Of a stretch of 64,000 nucleotides of DNA, positions 1-8,613 are shown piece after piece. Within the stretch, counting starts at the first letter, position 1. Each line of letters starts with the position of its first letter. The position numbers were made by a program, and so were the translations under genes. The notes below the pieces were generated by a model, which ran no database searches, was not told the origin of the DNA, and worked only from the letters and a program-made list of their open reading frames with translations. Source of the DNA: CAZMNY01 sp964635375 (GTDB lineage: Bacteria > Planctomycetota > Planctomycetia > Pirellulales > Pirellulaceae); NCBI GenBank assembly GCA_964635375.1, contig CAZWOU010000009.1, forward strand, positions 1 to 64,000, given 5' to 3'.

Positions 1-456
1 CTCGGTGGTTCGGTTGCTCAACATAGTTTTCCACGCGAATCCGGAAACTCTCTTGGGGATTGATCAGGCGAATGCTGTACTTCTTCCAGGTGCCGTGATT
101 GACTGTTTTGCGGCGGCGTTTGGTCGTGATCCGCAGCCCTTCTTGGCGAATCCGCAGCCCTCGCGTGACCTCTTTGGTCATCCCCCAGTCCTTGTCGCGC
201 TGGTAGTCGATGGGTATCTGAGAGCGAACGATATTGGTCAGCAAAGTCTGAACGCCAGTTGAGGAAGGCGGCAGCGACTTCAGGCCCTCAACCTCGGCCA
301 GGGGAGGCGCCTCACTGACGGTTTGGCCCACGGCGCGGTGGGCCAATGGCGCCGACAGCAAGGACACGCCCAACATCGTCGCCGCGNNNNNNNNNNAGCC
401 CAGCCGATTCGCCGGCGGACCGACCAGCCCCGCCCGTCGCGCTTGACCGTTTCCAT
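1..456 (-). CDS. exported hypothetical protein, 3' end beyond window
   Basis: The minus strand is open from about 386 to the left edge and reads as a sensible exported protein: a hydrophobic stretch (LGVSLLSAPLAHRAVGQ), a mature part with IVRSQIPIDYQRDKDWGM, then a basic, beta-rich part. The likely start is ATG at 456 (METVKRDGRGW), with GAGGCGG as ribosome site; a TTG at 501 is in frame upstream. The signal peptide is split by the 10-N gap at 387-396. The reading frames on the two sides agree only if the true gap length is 2 modulo 3, so 10 N is a placeholder. I do not recognise the family; the C-terminus lies outside the window. Confidence 0.6.
387..396. other. assembly gap (10 N)
   Basis: Ten N within the signal-peptide region of the first minus-strand gene. 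The flanking coding frames do not match across exactly ten bases, so the length is not real. Confidence 0.95.
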
Positions 457-716
457 CGATGACCGCCTCAGATTGAATGGAGTATTAGGAGTGGCCTTCA
501 AGGGCGGAGCATTCTATGCAGTCCGCCCAACTTTGTCTTCGGCGATCTTGGAAAAATAGATGAGATAGAACCGTCAACGCACCGGCTGGCGGGAGAATAA
601 GAGCATCACCGCCGTCGACTCGGTTCCCTTTCGCCCGACGCTCGTCTTTCGGTTGGCGGAAAACCGGGTAACATGAGAGATCTACGTTGTTGCTCCGTCC
701 TTTGCGTTTGCGACCG

Positions 717-1340
717 ATGATTCTGCTAATCGATAATTACGACTCCTTTACCTACAATCTGGTCCAGCGTTTGGGCGAAGTGGATCCGGACATCGAGATC
801 GAGGTCTACCGCAACGATCAGATTTCGGTTGACGAAATTGAGGCGAAACGCCCATCGCACCTGATCATTTCACCTGGCCCCTGCACGCCCAACGAGGCCG
901 GCGTATCAGTCGAGTGCGCTCGGCATTTCTCGGGTGCGATCCCTTTGCTGGGCGTCTGCTTAGGCCATCAGTCGATTGGCCAGGCGTCAGGCGGGAAGAT
1001 CGTTCGAGCGAACCGCTTGATGCACGGTAAAACGGATTCGATTCACCACGATGATCGGGGAATCTTCGCCGGGCTGCCGAACCCATTCACGGCGACGCGA
1101 TATCACAGCCTGATTGTTCGCGAGGACACGTTGTCGCCGGAGTATGAAGTCTCAGCTTGGTCGAGCGATGGGGACGGCGAGCGTGAGATCATGGCGATCC
1201 GGCATCGCCACCAGCCCACGATCGGCTTCCAATTCCACCCTGAGAGTTTCTTGACGGAATGCGGCCATGAATTGCTCGGCCGATTCATTCGCATGGGTGT
1301 TGAGTCGAACTCGTCGTCGAATTCAGGGCTGAACCCATGA
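717..1340 (+). CDS. pabA: glutamine amidotransferase of anthranilate / aminodeoxychorismate synthase
   Basis: This 207-residue class I glutamine amidotransferase subunit opens with MILLIDNYDSFTYNLVQ, typical of TrpG/PabA. It has the nucleophile Cys81 in GVCLGHQSIGQ and the His174/Glu176 pair in FHPESFLT. It would release ammonia from glutamine for the chorismate-using partner in tryptophan or folate synthesis; sequence alone does not separate TrpG from PabA, and no partner is adjacent. I chose ATG 717 because family members begin exactly there, although a TTG at 687 is in frame. The stop overlaps the moeA start in an ATGA, so the two are probably translationally coupled. The C-terminus is a serine/asparagine-rich tail. 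Confidence 0.85.
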   Translation: MILLIDNYDSFTYNLVQRLGEVDPDIEIEVYRNDQISVDEIEAKRPSHLIISPGPCTPNEAGVSVECARHFSGAIPLLGVCLGHQSIGQASGGKIVRANRLMHGKTDSIHHDDRGIFAGLPNPFTATRYHSLIVREDTLSPEYEVSAWSSDGDGEREIMAIRHRHQPTIGFQFHPESFLTECGHELLGRFIRMGVESNSSSNSGLNP

Positions 1341-2590
1341 TCGATGTCGACGCCGCGTTACAGCTTGTCGCATCGAGGGCGGGGCCGCTGCCCTTGCAGT
1401 CGACGTCCGTGACCCATTCGCTTGGCATGACGCTTGGCGAGGATGTCGCCAGCGATATCGATTCGCCTCCCTACCAGAAATCGCTCGTCGACGGCTACGC
1501 GGTTCGCAAAGTTGACCTTGAGGAAGGGCTGCGAGAGTTTGATGTGATCGAACAGGTCAATGCAGGGCAAGTTCCCAAACAGCCTGTTGAGTGCGGGCAG
1601 GCGACGTACATCATGACCGGCGCGCCTATTCCAAACGGCGCCGATGTTGTCGTGATGGTCGAACGAACGGAGAAGCAAACCGATGACGGCGGCGGGCGAG
1701 TGCGCATCAATGATGTTTCGGTTCCGCAAAGCGGCAACATCCTCTGCCGCGGCGCGGCCATGCAAGCGGGACAAACCGTGTTGCGCAAAGGCGATTCGAT
1801 TCGGGCGATAGAAATAGGCCTGTTGTCCGAAGTCGGCCGCGTGAAGGTGGCCGTCCACCCTCGCCCCAACGTGTCCATCGTCTCAACGGGCGACGAACTG
1901 GCGATGCCGAATGAACCGCTCGGGCCAGGCATGATTCGCAACAGTAACGGTCCGATGTTGGACGGTTTGGTCCGTGAAGCCGGCGGCGTGACAGGAAACG
2001 TAGCCGTCGCGCGCGATCGCGCTGAAGATCTGCGAGATCGCATCCAAGCAGCACTCGAATCTGATATCGTGCTCCTTTCTGGCGGCGTCTCCGCTGGAGC
2101 GCTCGACCTGGTTCCCAAATTATTGAGCGAGTGCGGAGTCGAAAAAGTGTTTCACAGGGTGCGGATCAAGCCGGGCAAGCCGATTTGGTTTGGCGTCGCG
2201 CCTCGGGCGGATGGACCAGACCGCCTGGTTTTTGGCTTGCCAGGAAACCCGGTTAGCGCATTGGTCGGATTTCATCTTTTCGTAGCGCCCGTGATCGCCA
2301 TCCTGAGCGGTCGTTTGTCGGGGGGATCGGTTGATCTGGCGTCTCGCCTCCAAGACGCTGTGCTGGACGCCGACCACCTGCACCGCAGCGACCGTCCGAC
2401 ACTTCATCCAGCCGTTTGCAGCGTGAGTCGTTCCGGCGAGATAGCCGCGCGCGTCCTTCGCTGGCGCGGCTCCGCCGACCTTTGCGCGCTCGCCGACGCC
2501 AACGCCCTGCTCTTCCTTCCGGCCGGCGACAGACAATTCGAGTCGGGCGACGCCGTGCAGATGCTCACGCTGGGCCAATCGCAAGGGTGA
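1337..2590 (+). CDS. moeA: molybdopterin molybdenumtransferase
   Basis: This 417-residue MoeA inserts molybdate into adenylated molybdopterin in the last step of molybdenum cofactor synthesis. Recognisable motifs are SPPYQKSLVDGYAVR near residue 45, TGAPIPNGADVVV near 95, the SGGVSAG loop near 250 and GLPGNPVSALVGFH near 300; domain IV forms the C-terminal 80 residues. Usual MoeA proteins have MDGYAVR, so VDGYAVR is a mild variant. The start overlaps the stop of the amidotransferase gene by four bases. No other moa/mob genes are in the window, so cofactor synthesis is split over several loci. Confidence 0.92.
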   Translation: MIDVDAALQLVASRAGPLPLQSTSVTHSLGMTLGEDVASDIDSPPYQKSLVDGYAVRKVDLEEGLREFDVIEQVNAGQVPKQPVECGQATYIMTGAPIPNGADVVVMVERTEKQTDDGGGRVRINDVSVPQSGNILCRGAAMQAGQTVLRKGDSIRAIEIGLLSEVGRVKVAVHPRPNVSIVSTGDELAMPNEPLGPGMIRNSNGPMLDGLVREAGGVTGNVAVARDRAEDLRDRIQAALESDIVLLSGGVSAGALDLVPKLLSECGVEKVFHRVRIKPGKPIWFGVAPRADGPDRLVFGLPGNPVSALVGFHLFVAPVIAILSGRLSGGSVDLASRLQDAVLDADHLHRSDRPTLHPAVCSVSRSGEIAARVLRWRGSADLCALADANALLFLPAGDRQFESGDAVQMLTLGQSQG

Positions 2591-2603
2591 GCCGCGTCGA
2601 CGC

Positions 2604-4097
2604 TTATTTCGTCGCAACCGAGGGAATTCTATTGAGCGTGTAATACGCTTGTTTGTGAAGCAGCGGCTTTCCTGCAACACTGCGGAGAGAGTTCAGATGC
2701 AATTCGTGGACGTGACCTTCTTGCAGTGTTTCGACTTCTAATCGAATGCTCTTTCGATCCTGAGCGACTTGGACAGCAGTAATTTTTGGCGTTGCTCGAT
2801 CAACTTCAGGGCTCCCGTACGCGGCCTGAAAAATGTAGGTGTAGGATTCCATCGCATAGCCGCTCAAGTCGTTGGCGGAAGCGGCGTCAATCGGCTCGGT
2901 GAAGGTGAGTTCAAAGCCGGTAGGCGTGGCGTGCATTTCGTGGATTTCGAAGGGTGTCTTTCCCGTCCACGTGATTCGCTCCAGGGAAAACGGTTTGCCG
3001 CCGCGAGCGCCCCAACCGCGATTGGTTGTGCCGACGAACATGGCGCCCTGCTGATTGATTTGCATGGCAAGCGCTCCAGACGAAAGTCCCTCTCGAAACG
3101 GAAAACAGGCGCCCTGGTACTTGCCATCCACCTTCTCGAGGTAACATCGCATAATCGTGCTGAAGGTCTGATCGCCGACGAACATCTGGCCGCGAAAGGG
3201 ACCGAACTTGCCGCTTGTGTCCGTCACGACACCGCTGGCCGACTGGCCCATCTTCTTGTAGGGGAACAGAATGGCCGGGGGTTCGTACTCGGGAATTCGC
3301 TTTGCTTCAACATGAATCCGGCTGCCGCTCTTGGGTTCGTCGGGCCGCTTGCCCATCGCTTTGGCGACCTCCGGCAAATCGTACCAACGGTTCCCGCCTG
3401 GGTGGCCTTGGAACGAACCGGGGCGAAGAAACTTGAGCGAACAGGTTCCATTCCAAGGGCCTTGGTTGTCCGTATAAAACATGTCGCCCACGTCATTCAT
3501 TCCGATTCCGCCCGGTGATCGAATGCCGCTGCAAGTGGGGGTTGTCAGGCCGTTCTCGTCGATCCGAAGACACCACCCTCGGTACTTGTTGTTGCTGTTG
3601 AACGAGCCGGTGAGGCAGAGCACGACCCAGACTCGGCCGTCTCGATCGAACTTGCTGCCGAAAGCGTACTCGTGATAGTCGCCGTCAATCTCCCATTGAT
3701 CGGAAACGGTTTCGAACAGGTCCGCGCGACCGTCGTCATCGGTATCCTTAAGTCGGCTGAGTTCTCCTCGCTGCGTTGCGTACAACCAGCCATCTCGTTC
3801 CGCCAGCCCCAAAACCTCATGCAGCCCGCTCGCGTACTTCGAGAATTCGACGCGCGATGTGTCGGCCGACCCGGCGTTGGCGACCATGTAGATATCGCCT
3901 CGCCGCGAAGAGACCGCCAACCTGCCATCGGACATCCATTCGATGCCTCCGCCTTCCAACACCACACCCTTGGGAATCGGCAGCGACACCAATCGGTAGT
4001 AGTCGTTCTCGCTCTCATCCGCGCGACAGGCCGTTCGGGGAACAGCAGCGATGATCGCAAGCAAGGCCAGGACAGCCGGAAGAGTCCAACGGTTCAT
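2604..4097 (-). CDS. exported beta-propeller protein (planctomycete heme/sorbosone-dehydrogenase-like family)
   Basis: A 497-residue exported protein with a signal peptide (LPAVLALLAIIAAVPRTACRA). The mature part looks like the beta-propeller often found in planctomycetes next to c-type cytochromes and annotated as PVC-type or glucose/sorbosone dehydrogenase-like. Examples are KGVVLEGGGIEWMSDGRLAV, GVVTDTSGKFGPFRGQMFVG and GALAMQINQQGAMFVG. The C-terminal 110 residues look like an Ig-like domain (FELTFTEPIDAASANDL). ATG 4097 has AGGAA about 10 bases upstream. It follows the five-heme cytochrome gene by 76 bases on the same strand, so the pair probably works together in the periplasm, perhaps in sugar or polyol oxidation. 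The substrate is unknown. Confidence 0.75.
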   Translation of the reverse strand: MNRWTLPAVLALLAIIAAVPRTACRADESENDYYRLVSLPIPKGVVLEGGGIEWMSDGRLAVSSRRGDIYMVANAGSADTSRVEFSKYASGLHEVLGLAERDGWLYATQRGELSRLKDTDDDGRADLFETVSDQWEIDGDYHEYAFGSKFDRDGRVWVVLCLTGSFNSNNKYRGWCLRIDENGLTTPTCSGIRSPGGIGMNDVGDMFYTDNQGPWNGTCSLKFLRPGSFQGHPGGNRWYDLPEVAKAMGKRPDEPKSGSRIHVEAKRIPEYEPPAILFPYKKMGQSASGVVTDTSGKFGPFRGQMFVGDQTFSTIMRCYLEKVDGKYQGACFPFREGLSSGALAMQINQQGAMFVGTTNRGWGARGGKPFSLERITWTGKTPFEIHEMHATPTGFELTFTEPIDAASANDLSGYAMESYTYIFQAAYGSPEVDRATPKITAVQVAQDRKSIRLEVETLQEGHVHELHLNSLRSVAGKPLLHKQAYYTLNRIPSVATK

Positions 4098-4173
4098 AAC
4101 TCAAAATTCCTGTTCTAAGGACGCCGCTAGGGCTTTGTTGGCTGATCAGATCTCCAGCCAGCCCGCCTCGGCA

Positions 4174-6936
4174 TCACCACGAAAAATCCTGTTCGACGAG
4201 ACGTTTGCCGTTGGGCGCAAGCGGAAGGAGCAGTTCTTGTTGCCCCTGCGAATCTCGCACGAGCGGCTCAGTTTCCGAATGTACTCGCGTTCGCCAAACA
4301 CCGTCAATCGAGAACCAACCATCGTCGGTTGCTTGAATCTTCTTGCCGACGGCCAGACGGATCCAAAGGCGCATCGGCTCGTCGGTCGCGGCAACGTCAA
4401 AGTGTCGCGTCGCCAGCGCGGGCCCATTTTCGATCTCGGTGTCCAAAAACTCCTCGACACGCGCGCCGTCCACGGTGTACAAGAACGTCGGCCGTTGATC
4501 CTTGGAGAGCCGATAGCCTCGAAATCTCTGCCCGAGCGACTTGGCGGGTTCCTTCGGCCAAGCGGTGTCGCTGCTGTCGAGCCGCGCGACGGTGACTCCT
4601 TGCGGCAACCGCAACACTCTTTCTCCCGCCGGACCTTGGTATCCTTGCCCGCGTCCGTTCCAGTGCTTCGAGGCGTCGATAAAGCGGCCTTGCCAAAGCA
4701 TCGCCAGTCGCAAGTTGTTCGCGTCCCAGGCTTGGTTGATTCCCTCGGGGTACCCAACCCCAATCGCTCGCGGACCGGCGTCCTGAATAAAGTTCCGATA
4801 GATGATTGCCTCATCGATCGGAATCAACTCCAACGTCTTCATCTCCAAACCCAAGGGAGGTTTGGATCGCACGCCATCGGACAGATAGATCCGAACTGCC
4901 TCGATTTGCAGCTCGGAGTCGCCGCCGAGAATATCGTCGAGCAGGCTCGGGCCCTCCAGCGGCCAGGCGCTCGGCATCCGCGTGCGGGGGCGAAACACCT
5001 GCGGATCTCGCAAGTACTTGCGGAGCCATTCTGGACGCAGCCGTTTGGTTGTGAGGCGCAGATCTATCGATTGAATTCCCGTTGCCGGAAACCGCCCGAA
5101 CGTGTGGCACTTGATGCAGGAAAGCCCTTTGTCGCCAACGAGTCTCCGCCCCGCCTTCTTCACATCGGTCAATCCCAGGCCAAAATTGTAGACGTGAGGT
5201 TGCTCTTTGGGCCTGTCCGCCGTTGCCAGCTGTCCGCGAAGATGGTCCACGTTGGCGTCGCCGAATCTTGGCATGCGAGTCAGCATGTATGGCCGGTCGA
5301 CTACTCCTTCAGTGAGAATCTTCCCAAGCCATTGGTCCGTCAGTTTGGCGCCAATGCCGTCCAGACGGGGCGGAATTCGACCTTCGTCCCCCATCTCGGG
5401 AATGGCGCCCAGGAAGCCCGCGTTACGCGGCGGTTCCACTCCGCCAAACCCTCCGCGTTCGTGGCATGCATAGCAGTTGAATGCCGCCAGCGAGTGCCCG
5501 ATCGAAGTCTCAGCGAACGGATGGGATTTCGCTTCCGTTAGCGCTGCTCGAATTGCGGCGAGTTGGCTGTCTCGCAGCGAGAAATCAACCGCAGGCGCGA
5601 CCGGGTTCGTCTGCAGGCAACCTCGATCCAAATGCAAACCCGCCAGCGGCCCGGGGTTGGGCGCCCCTGTTTCAGTCGCTCTGAGAACCGGCTTGCCGTC
5701 CTCCTTCAACTCGTGGCACGACGCGCAGCGAAGCGATGCATAGAGTTTGCGACCGCTCTCGACTTGCTCGGCGTCGACCTCAAGAGCCAAAGACGGTAAC
5801 GCGTTTGTCTTGTCTCCCTTGGAGGCCATGGCGTCGTGCAATTGCATTCGCTTCACACCTGGCCCTTCGAACTCGGCAAGAATCAACTCTTCTCCGCCCT
5901 TTTCAAAAACGTCGACGACAACCGAGTGGGCTCCTTGGACGAGCTTTCGCTTCGCGCTCTTTGAAGTTGCAGGATGTACGTTGTCATGATCAATGACAAT
6001 TTCGTCGTCAATCATCAGTCGCGATCCGTCGTCCGACTTCAAATGAAATGTGTACTCGCCGTCTTTTTCGATATACAGCCGACCTTCGAACCGCAAGGCA
6101 AAATGGTCTTTGCGTTTGGCGTGTTTGATATGGATATCGTCGACTCCGTCGACAGACACAGGCTTCAATTTGTCAAAGTCAGGAAGCCGGTTCCAATCGC
6201 CTTCATAGTAGGAAACTCTGAGCGCGGCGACTTCCGGGAGGTCGAGCAAGTAGGCGGCGAGACTTCGCGATTCTTGTGTTGAGAGTTGTAGCGAGGGCAT
6301 GCGTCCGGCTGGCCGCACAGCAAGCGGATCGAGCAGAAACTGGGCAAGTCCTGGAAGTGCGTATTTGTCTTGCACATCGCCCAGCGGTTTCGAGCTGACC
6401 AGCTGCCGTTTCTCTCTTGGCGAGTCGTGACATGCCGAGCAGCCGACGGTCTGAAACAGTTTCTCGCCACGCTTCCCGTCGCCAAACCGAGGCAGCTGTT
6501 GTTGTGGAACGCCGCCGGCGACATGGACGAGATAGTGGGTCAGAGCAACGGCGGCCGCTTTGCGTTTGGAGGGGGCAAGTTGGTGGAGCATTCGCGGCAT
6601 GGCGGCGCCCGGTTTGGCCGCTTGTGGGTCGAGCAGAAACTGCGTCAGATGTTGCGCCTTGATCCGCATTCCAGCCTGGGTAAGTCGCGGTCCGGCCTTG
6701 GCGCGTTTCTCGAGCGCCTGATTGGACTTGTGGCAGGCGACGCAGTTTAGTTCGGTCAGCAGCAATTGCCCGCCGTGCGACGGCCGACCCTTCCGCTGGC
6801 CCTCCTCCAGCTCAGCGCGTTCGGAGAAGAAACGCTCGAAGGCCGGCACAATCGGAGACTCGCAATTTGCCGTGTCGGGCGAAAGAGCGAGAGCGTGAAG
6901 TGCAAGTATCGCGAGGAGAGAGAGTCTGCGGGGCAT
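4174..6936 (-). CDS. exported multiheme c-type cytochrome with PA14 domain
   Basis: A 920-residue exported protein with signal peptide (LSLLAILALHALALS) and five CXXCH heme sites: CVACH near residue 64, CSACH near 165, CASCH near 403, CYACH near 487 and CIKCH near 605. Several have downstream Met-Pro-containing motifs (PRMLHQL, GRMPSLQL, TRMPRFG, TRMPSAWP) that could provide axial methionine. Residues about 235-375 form a PA14-like domain (GRLYIEKDGEYTFHLKSDDG; LMIDDEIVIDHD), a carbohydrate-binding fold. The C-terminal 200 residues have no recognised domain. ATG 6936 is preceded by GAAGG. The likely role is periplasmic electron transfer coupled to binding of a polysaccharide, together with the downstream propeller protein; that role is inference. 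Confidence 0.85.
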   Translation of the reverse strand: MPRRLSLLAILALHALALSPDTANCESPIVPAFERFFSERAELEEGQRKGRPSHGGQLLLTELNCVACHKSNQALEKRAKAGPRLTQAGMRIKAQHLTQFLLDPQAAKPGAAMPRMLHQLAPSKRKAAAVALTHYLVHVAGGVPQQQLPRFGDGKRGEKLFQTVGCSACHDSPREKRQLVSSKPLGDVQDKYALPGLAQFLLDPLAVRPAGRMPSLQLSTQESRSLAAYLLDLPEVAALRVSYYEGDWNRLPDFDKLKPVSVDGVDDIHIKHAKRKDHFALRFEGRLYIEKDGEYTFHLKSDDGSRLMIDDEIVIDHDNVHPATSKSAKRKLVQGAHSVVVDVFEKGGEELILAEFEGPGVKRMQLHDAMASKGDKTNALPSLALEVDAEQVESGRKLYASLRCASCHELKEDGKPVLRATETGAPNPGPLAGLHLDRGCLQTNPVAPAVDFSLRDSQLAAIRAALTEAKSHPFAETSIGHSLAAFNCYACHERGGFGGVEPPRNAGFLGAIPEMGDEGRIPPRLDGIGAKLTDQWLGKILTEGVVDRPYMLTRMPRFGDANVDHLRGQLATADRPKEQPHVYNFGLGLTDVKKAGRRLVGDKGLSCIKCHTFGRFPATGIQSIDLRLTTKRLRPEWLRKYLRDPQVFRPRTRMPSAWPLEGPSLLDDILGGDSELQIEAVRIYLSDGVRSKPPLGLEMKTLELIPIDEAIIYRNFIQDAGPRAIGVGYPEGINQAWDANNLRLAMLWQGRFIDASKHWNGRGQGYQGPAGERVLRLPQGVTVARLDSSDTAWPKEPAKSLGQRFRGYRLSKDQRPTFLYTVDGARVEEFLDTEIENGPALATRHFDVAATDEPMRLWIRLAVGKKIQATDDGWFSIDGVWRTRVHSETEPLVRDSQGQQELLLPLAPNGKRLVEQDFSW

Positions 6937-7107
6937 AGGTTTGCCTTCTATCCTTCGTTCTGGCAGCTATTCTGGGCAATCATGGAGGGGGGATGGCCGA
7001 TTGTCAATGCAGTCAGGGCTGCGAATGTCGGAAAACTGGCGAAGCCGGTCCATTGAAGTTACTATGGGGCGCGACGACTACCCACCTCCTTCCAAAGGAA
7101 TCCCGCC

Positions 7108-8421
7108 TTGACCAGACCCACCATCCTCGCACTGGCAATCGGCCTCTCGCTCAGTGCATTTGCTCCCGCCCAGGAGGACAACAAGCCGCCCACCGGTTTT
7201 ACTGCGATCTTCAACGGAAACGACCTTTCGGGTTGGCATGGAATGGGTCATTTTGACCCGCGCAAACTAGCCAAGATGTCTGACGACGAACGGGCTGAGA
7301 AACGATCCGCGGACCTTGATGATGTCGCCAAGCACTGGACGGTTGAGAATGGTGAATTGGTCAACGATGGGCACGGCGTCTATTTGACGACGGACAAAGA
7401 CTACGGCGATTTTGAACTCCATATCGATTACAAGACGGTCGCCAAGGCCGACAGTGGAATCTACTTGCGGGCGACGCCCCAGGTGCAGATTTGGGATTTC
7501 ACGGAAGCTGGCGGCAAGTGGAAGATCGGCGCTGACAAGGGTTCGGGCGGATTGTGGAACAACAGCAAGGGCGCCGCTGGAAAGGACCCGTCGGTGCTGG
7601 CCGATAAACCCTTCGGCGAGTGGAATCGATTTCGCATTCGCCAGGTCGGCTCGCTCACAAGCGTCTGGCTGAACGGCAAACAGGTCGTCGACAACGCGCC
7701 GATGGAGAACTACTGGGATCGCAAACAGCCTCTGTTCTCGACAGGCCCCGTACAGTTGCAAACACATGGCGGCGAGATTCGTTGGCGAAACATCTTTGTT
7801 CGCGAGATTCCCGCGGATGAGGCAAGCGGAATCTTGGCGTCGGTCGATTCGGACGGGTTTAAAGCCGTGTTCAACGGCAAGGACTTGGACGGCTGGGTTG
7901 GACCTCTGCAGAACTACGAGGTCAAGGATGGCGCCATCGTTTGTAAGCCGGGCAAAGGCGGCACGATCCACACCAAGGACGAGTACGCCGATTTTACCGT
8001 CCGCCTGGAATTCAAACTGCCGCCCGGCGGCAACAACGGGCTGGCCATTCGATATCCCGGCAAAGGCGACACCGCCTACGTCGGAATGTGTGAGTTGCAG
8101 GTGCTCGACAATACGTCAAAGAAGTACAAGGGGCGACTGGACGAGCGACAATTCCATGGTTCCGCCTACGGGATGTCCGCCGCGCATCGCGGTTACTTGC
8201 GGCCCACCGGAGAATGGAACTTCCAGGAAGTCACCGTCATAGGGCAGACGATCAAGGTGAAACTCAATGGTGTCGTCATTCTCGACACCGACCTCTCCAA
8301 AGTCACTGAGTACATGGGCAAACGCCCGCACCCCGGCAAAGATCGCAAGTCAGGATTCTTCGGCCTCGCTGGGCATTCCGACCCTGTGCAGTTTCGCAGC
8401 ATCGCAATTACGCAGCATTAG
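7108..8421 (+). CDS. exported protein with two DUF1080 (LamG-like) domains
   Basis: A 437-residue exported protein with signal peptide (ILALAIGLSLSAFAPA). It has two consecutive DUF1080 domains, now often called 3-keto-disaccharide hydrolase domains: the first opens with FTAIFNGNDLSGWHG near residue 30, the second with FKAVFNGKDLDGWVG near 250. Both contain the family's jelly-roll landmarks (DFELHIDYKT, DFTVRLEFKL, NGLAIRYPG). The start is TTG 7108, preceded by AAGGAA; no better start lies inside the signal peptide. The two halves are diverged, so the duplication is old. It is divergent from the cytochrome gene, and the 171-base spacer probably holds both promoters. Confidence 0.85.
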   Translation: MTRPTILALAIGLSLSAFAPAQEDNKPPTGFTAIFNGNDLSGWHGMGHFDPRKLAKMSDDERAEKRSADLDDVAKHWTVENGELVNDGHGVYLTTDKDYGDFELHIDYKTVAKADSGIYLRATPQVQIWDFTEAGGKWKIGADKGSGGLWNNSKGAAGKDPSVLADKPFGEWNRFRIRQVGSLTSVWLNGKQVVDNAPMENYWDRKQPLFSTGPVQLQTHGGEIRWRNIFVREIPADEASGILASVDSDGFKAVFNGKDLDGWVGPLQNYEVKDGAIVCKPGKGGTIHTKDEYADFTVRLEFKLPPGGNNGLAIRYPGKGDTAYVGMCELQVLDNTSKKYKGRLDERQFHGSAYGMSAAHRGYLRPTGEWNFQEVTVIGQTIKVKLNGVVILDTDLSKVTEYMGKRPHPGKDRKSGFFGLAGHSDPVQFRSIAITQH

Positions 8422-8502
8422 ACTCTGTTAACATACGGTAATTCGGTTGCGATTAGCGAACGTGCCGCACTGTGCGACTCGCTTTTCTTGTGGGCAATCG
8501 TC

Positions 8503-8546
8503 TTAATCGTTAAGCCGATTGTGGATTGATTCCGATATTTCGGAAT
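8503..8546. promoter_or_regulatory. pair of palindromes upstream of the desaturase gene
   Basis: Two inverted repeats lie here: CTTAATCGTTAAG at 8503-8515, and ATTCCGA-TATT-TCGGAAT at 8529-8546. The second covers the first two bases of the most upstream ATG (8545). That makes an operator, with translation from the downstream GTG 8614, the more economical reading. No known regulator can be named. Confidence 0.35.
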
Positions 8547-8613
8547 GACAAGGAAGTCCATGCCGTTGTCCCTTTGGCAAACCTTACGGATTGCAACAAA
8601 TGGAGCACCCATC

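Noticed and set aside
4051..5541. 496-residue open frame on the plus strand
   Set aside because: It lies antisense to the cytochrome gene; composition is Arg/Pro-rich and no domain is visible, while the opposite strand has clear heme motifs.
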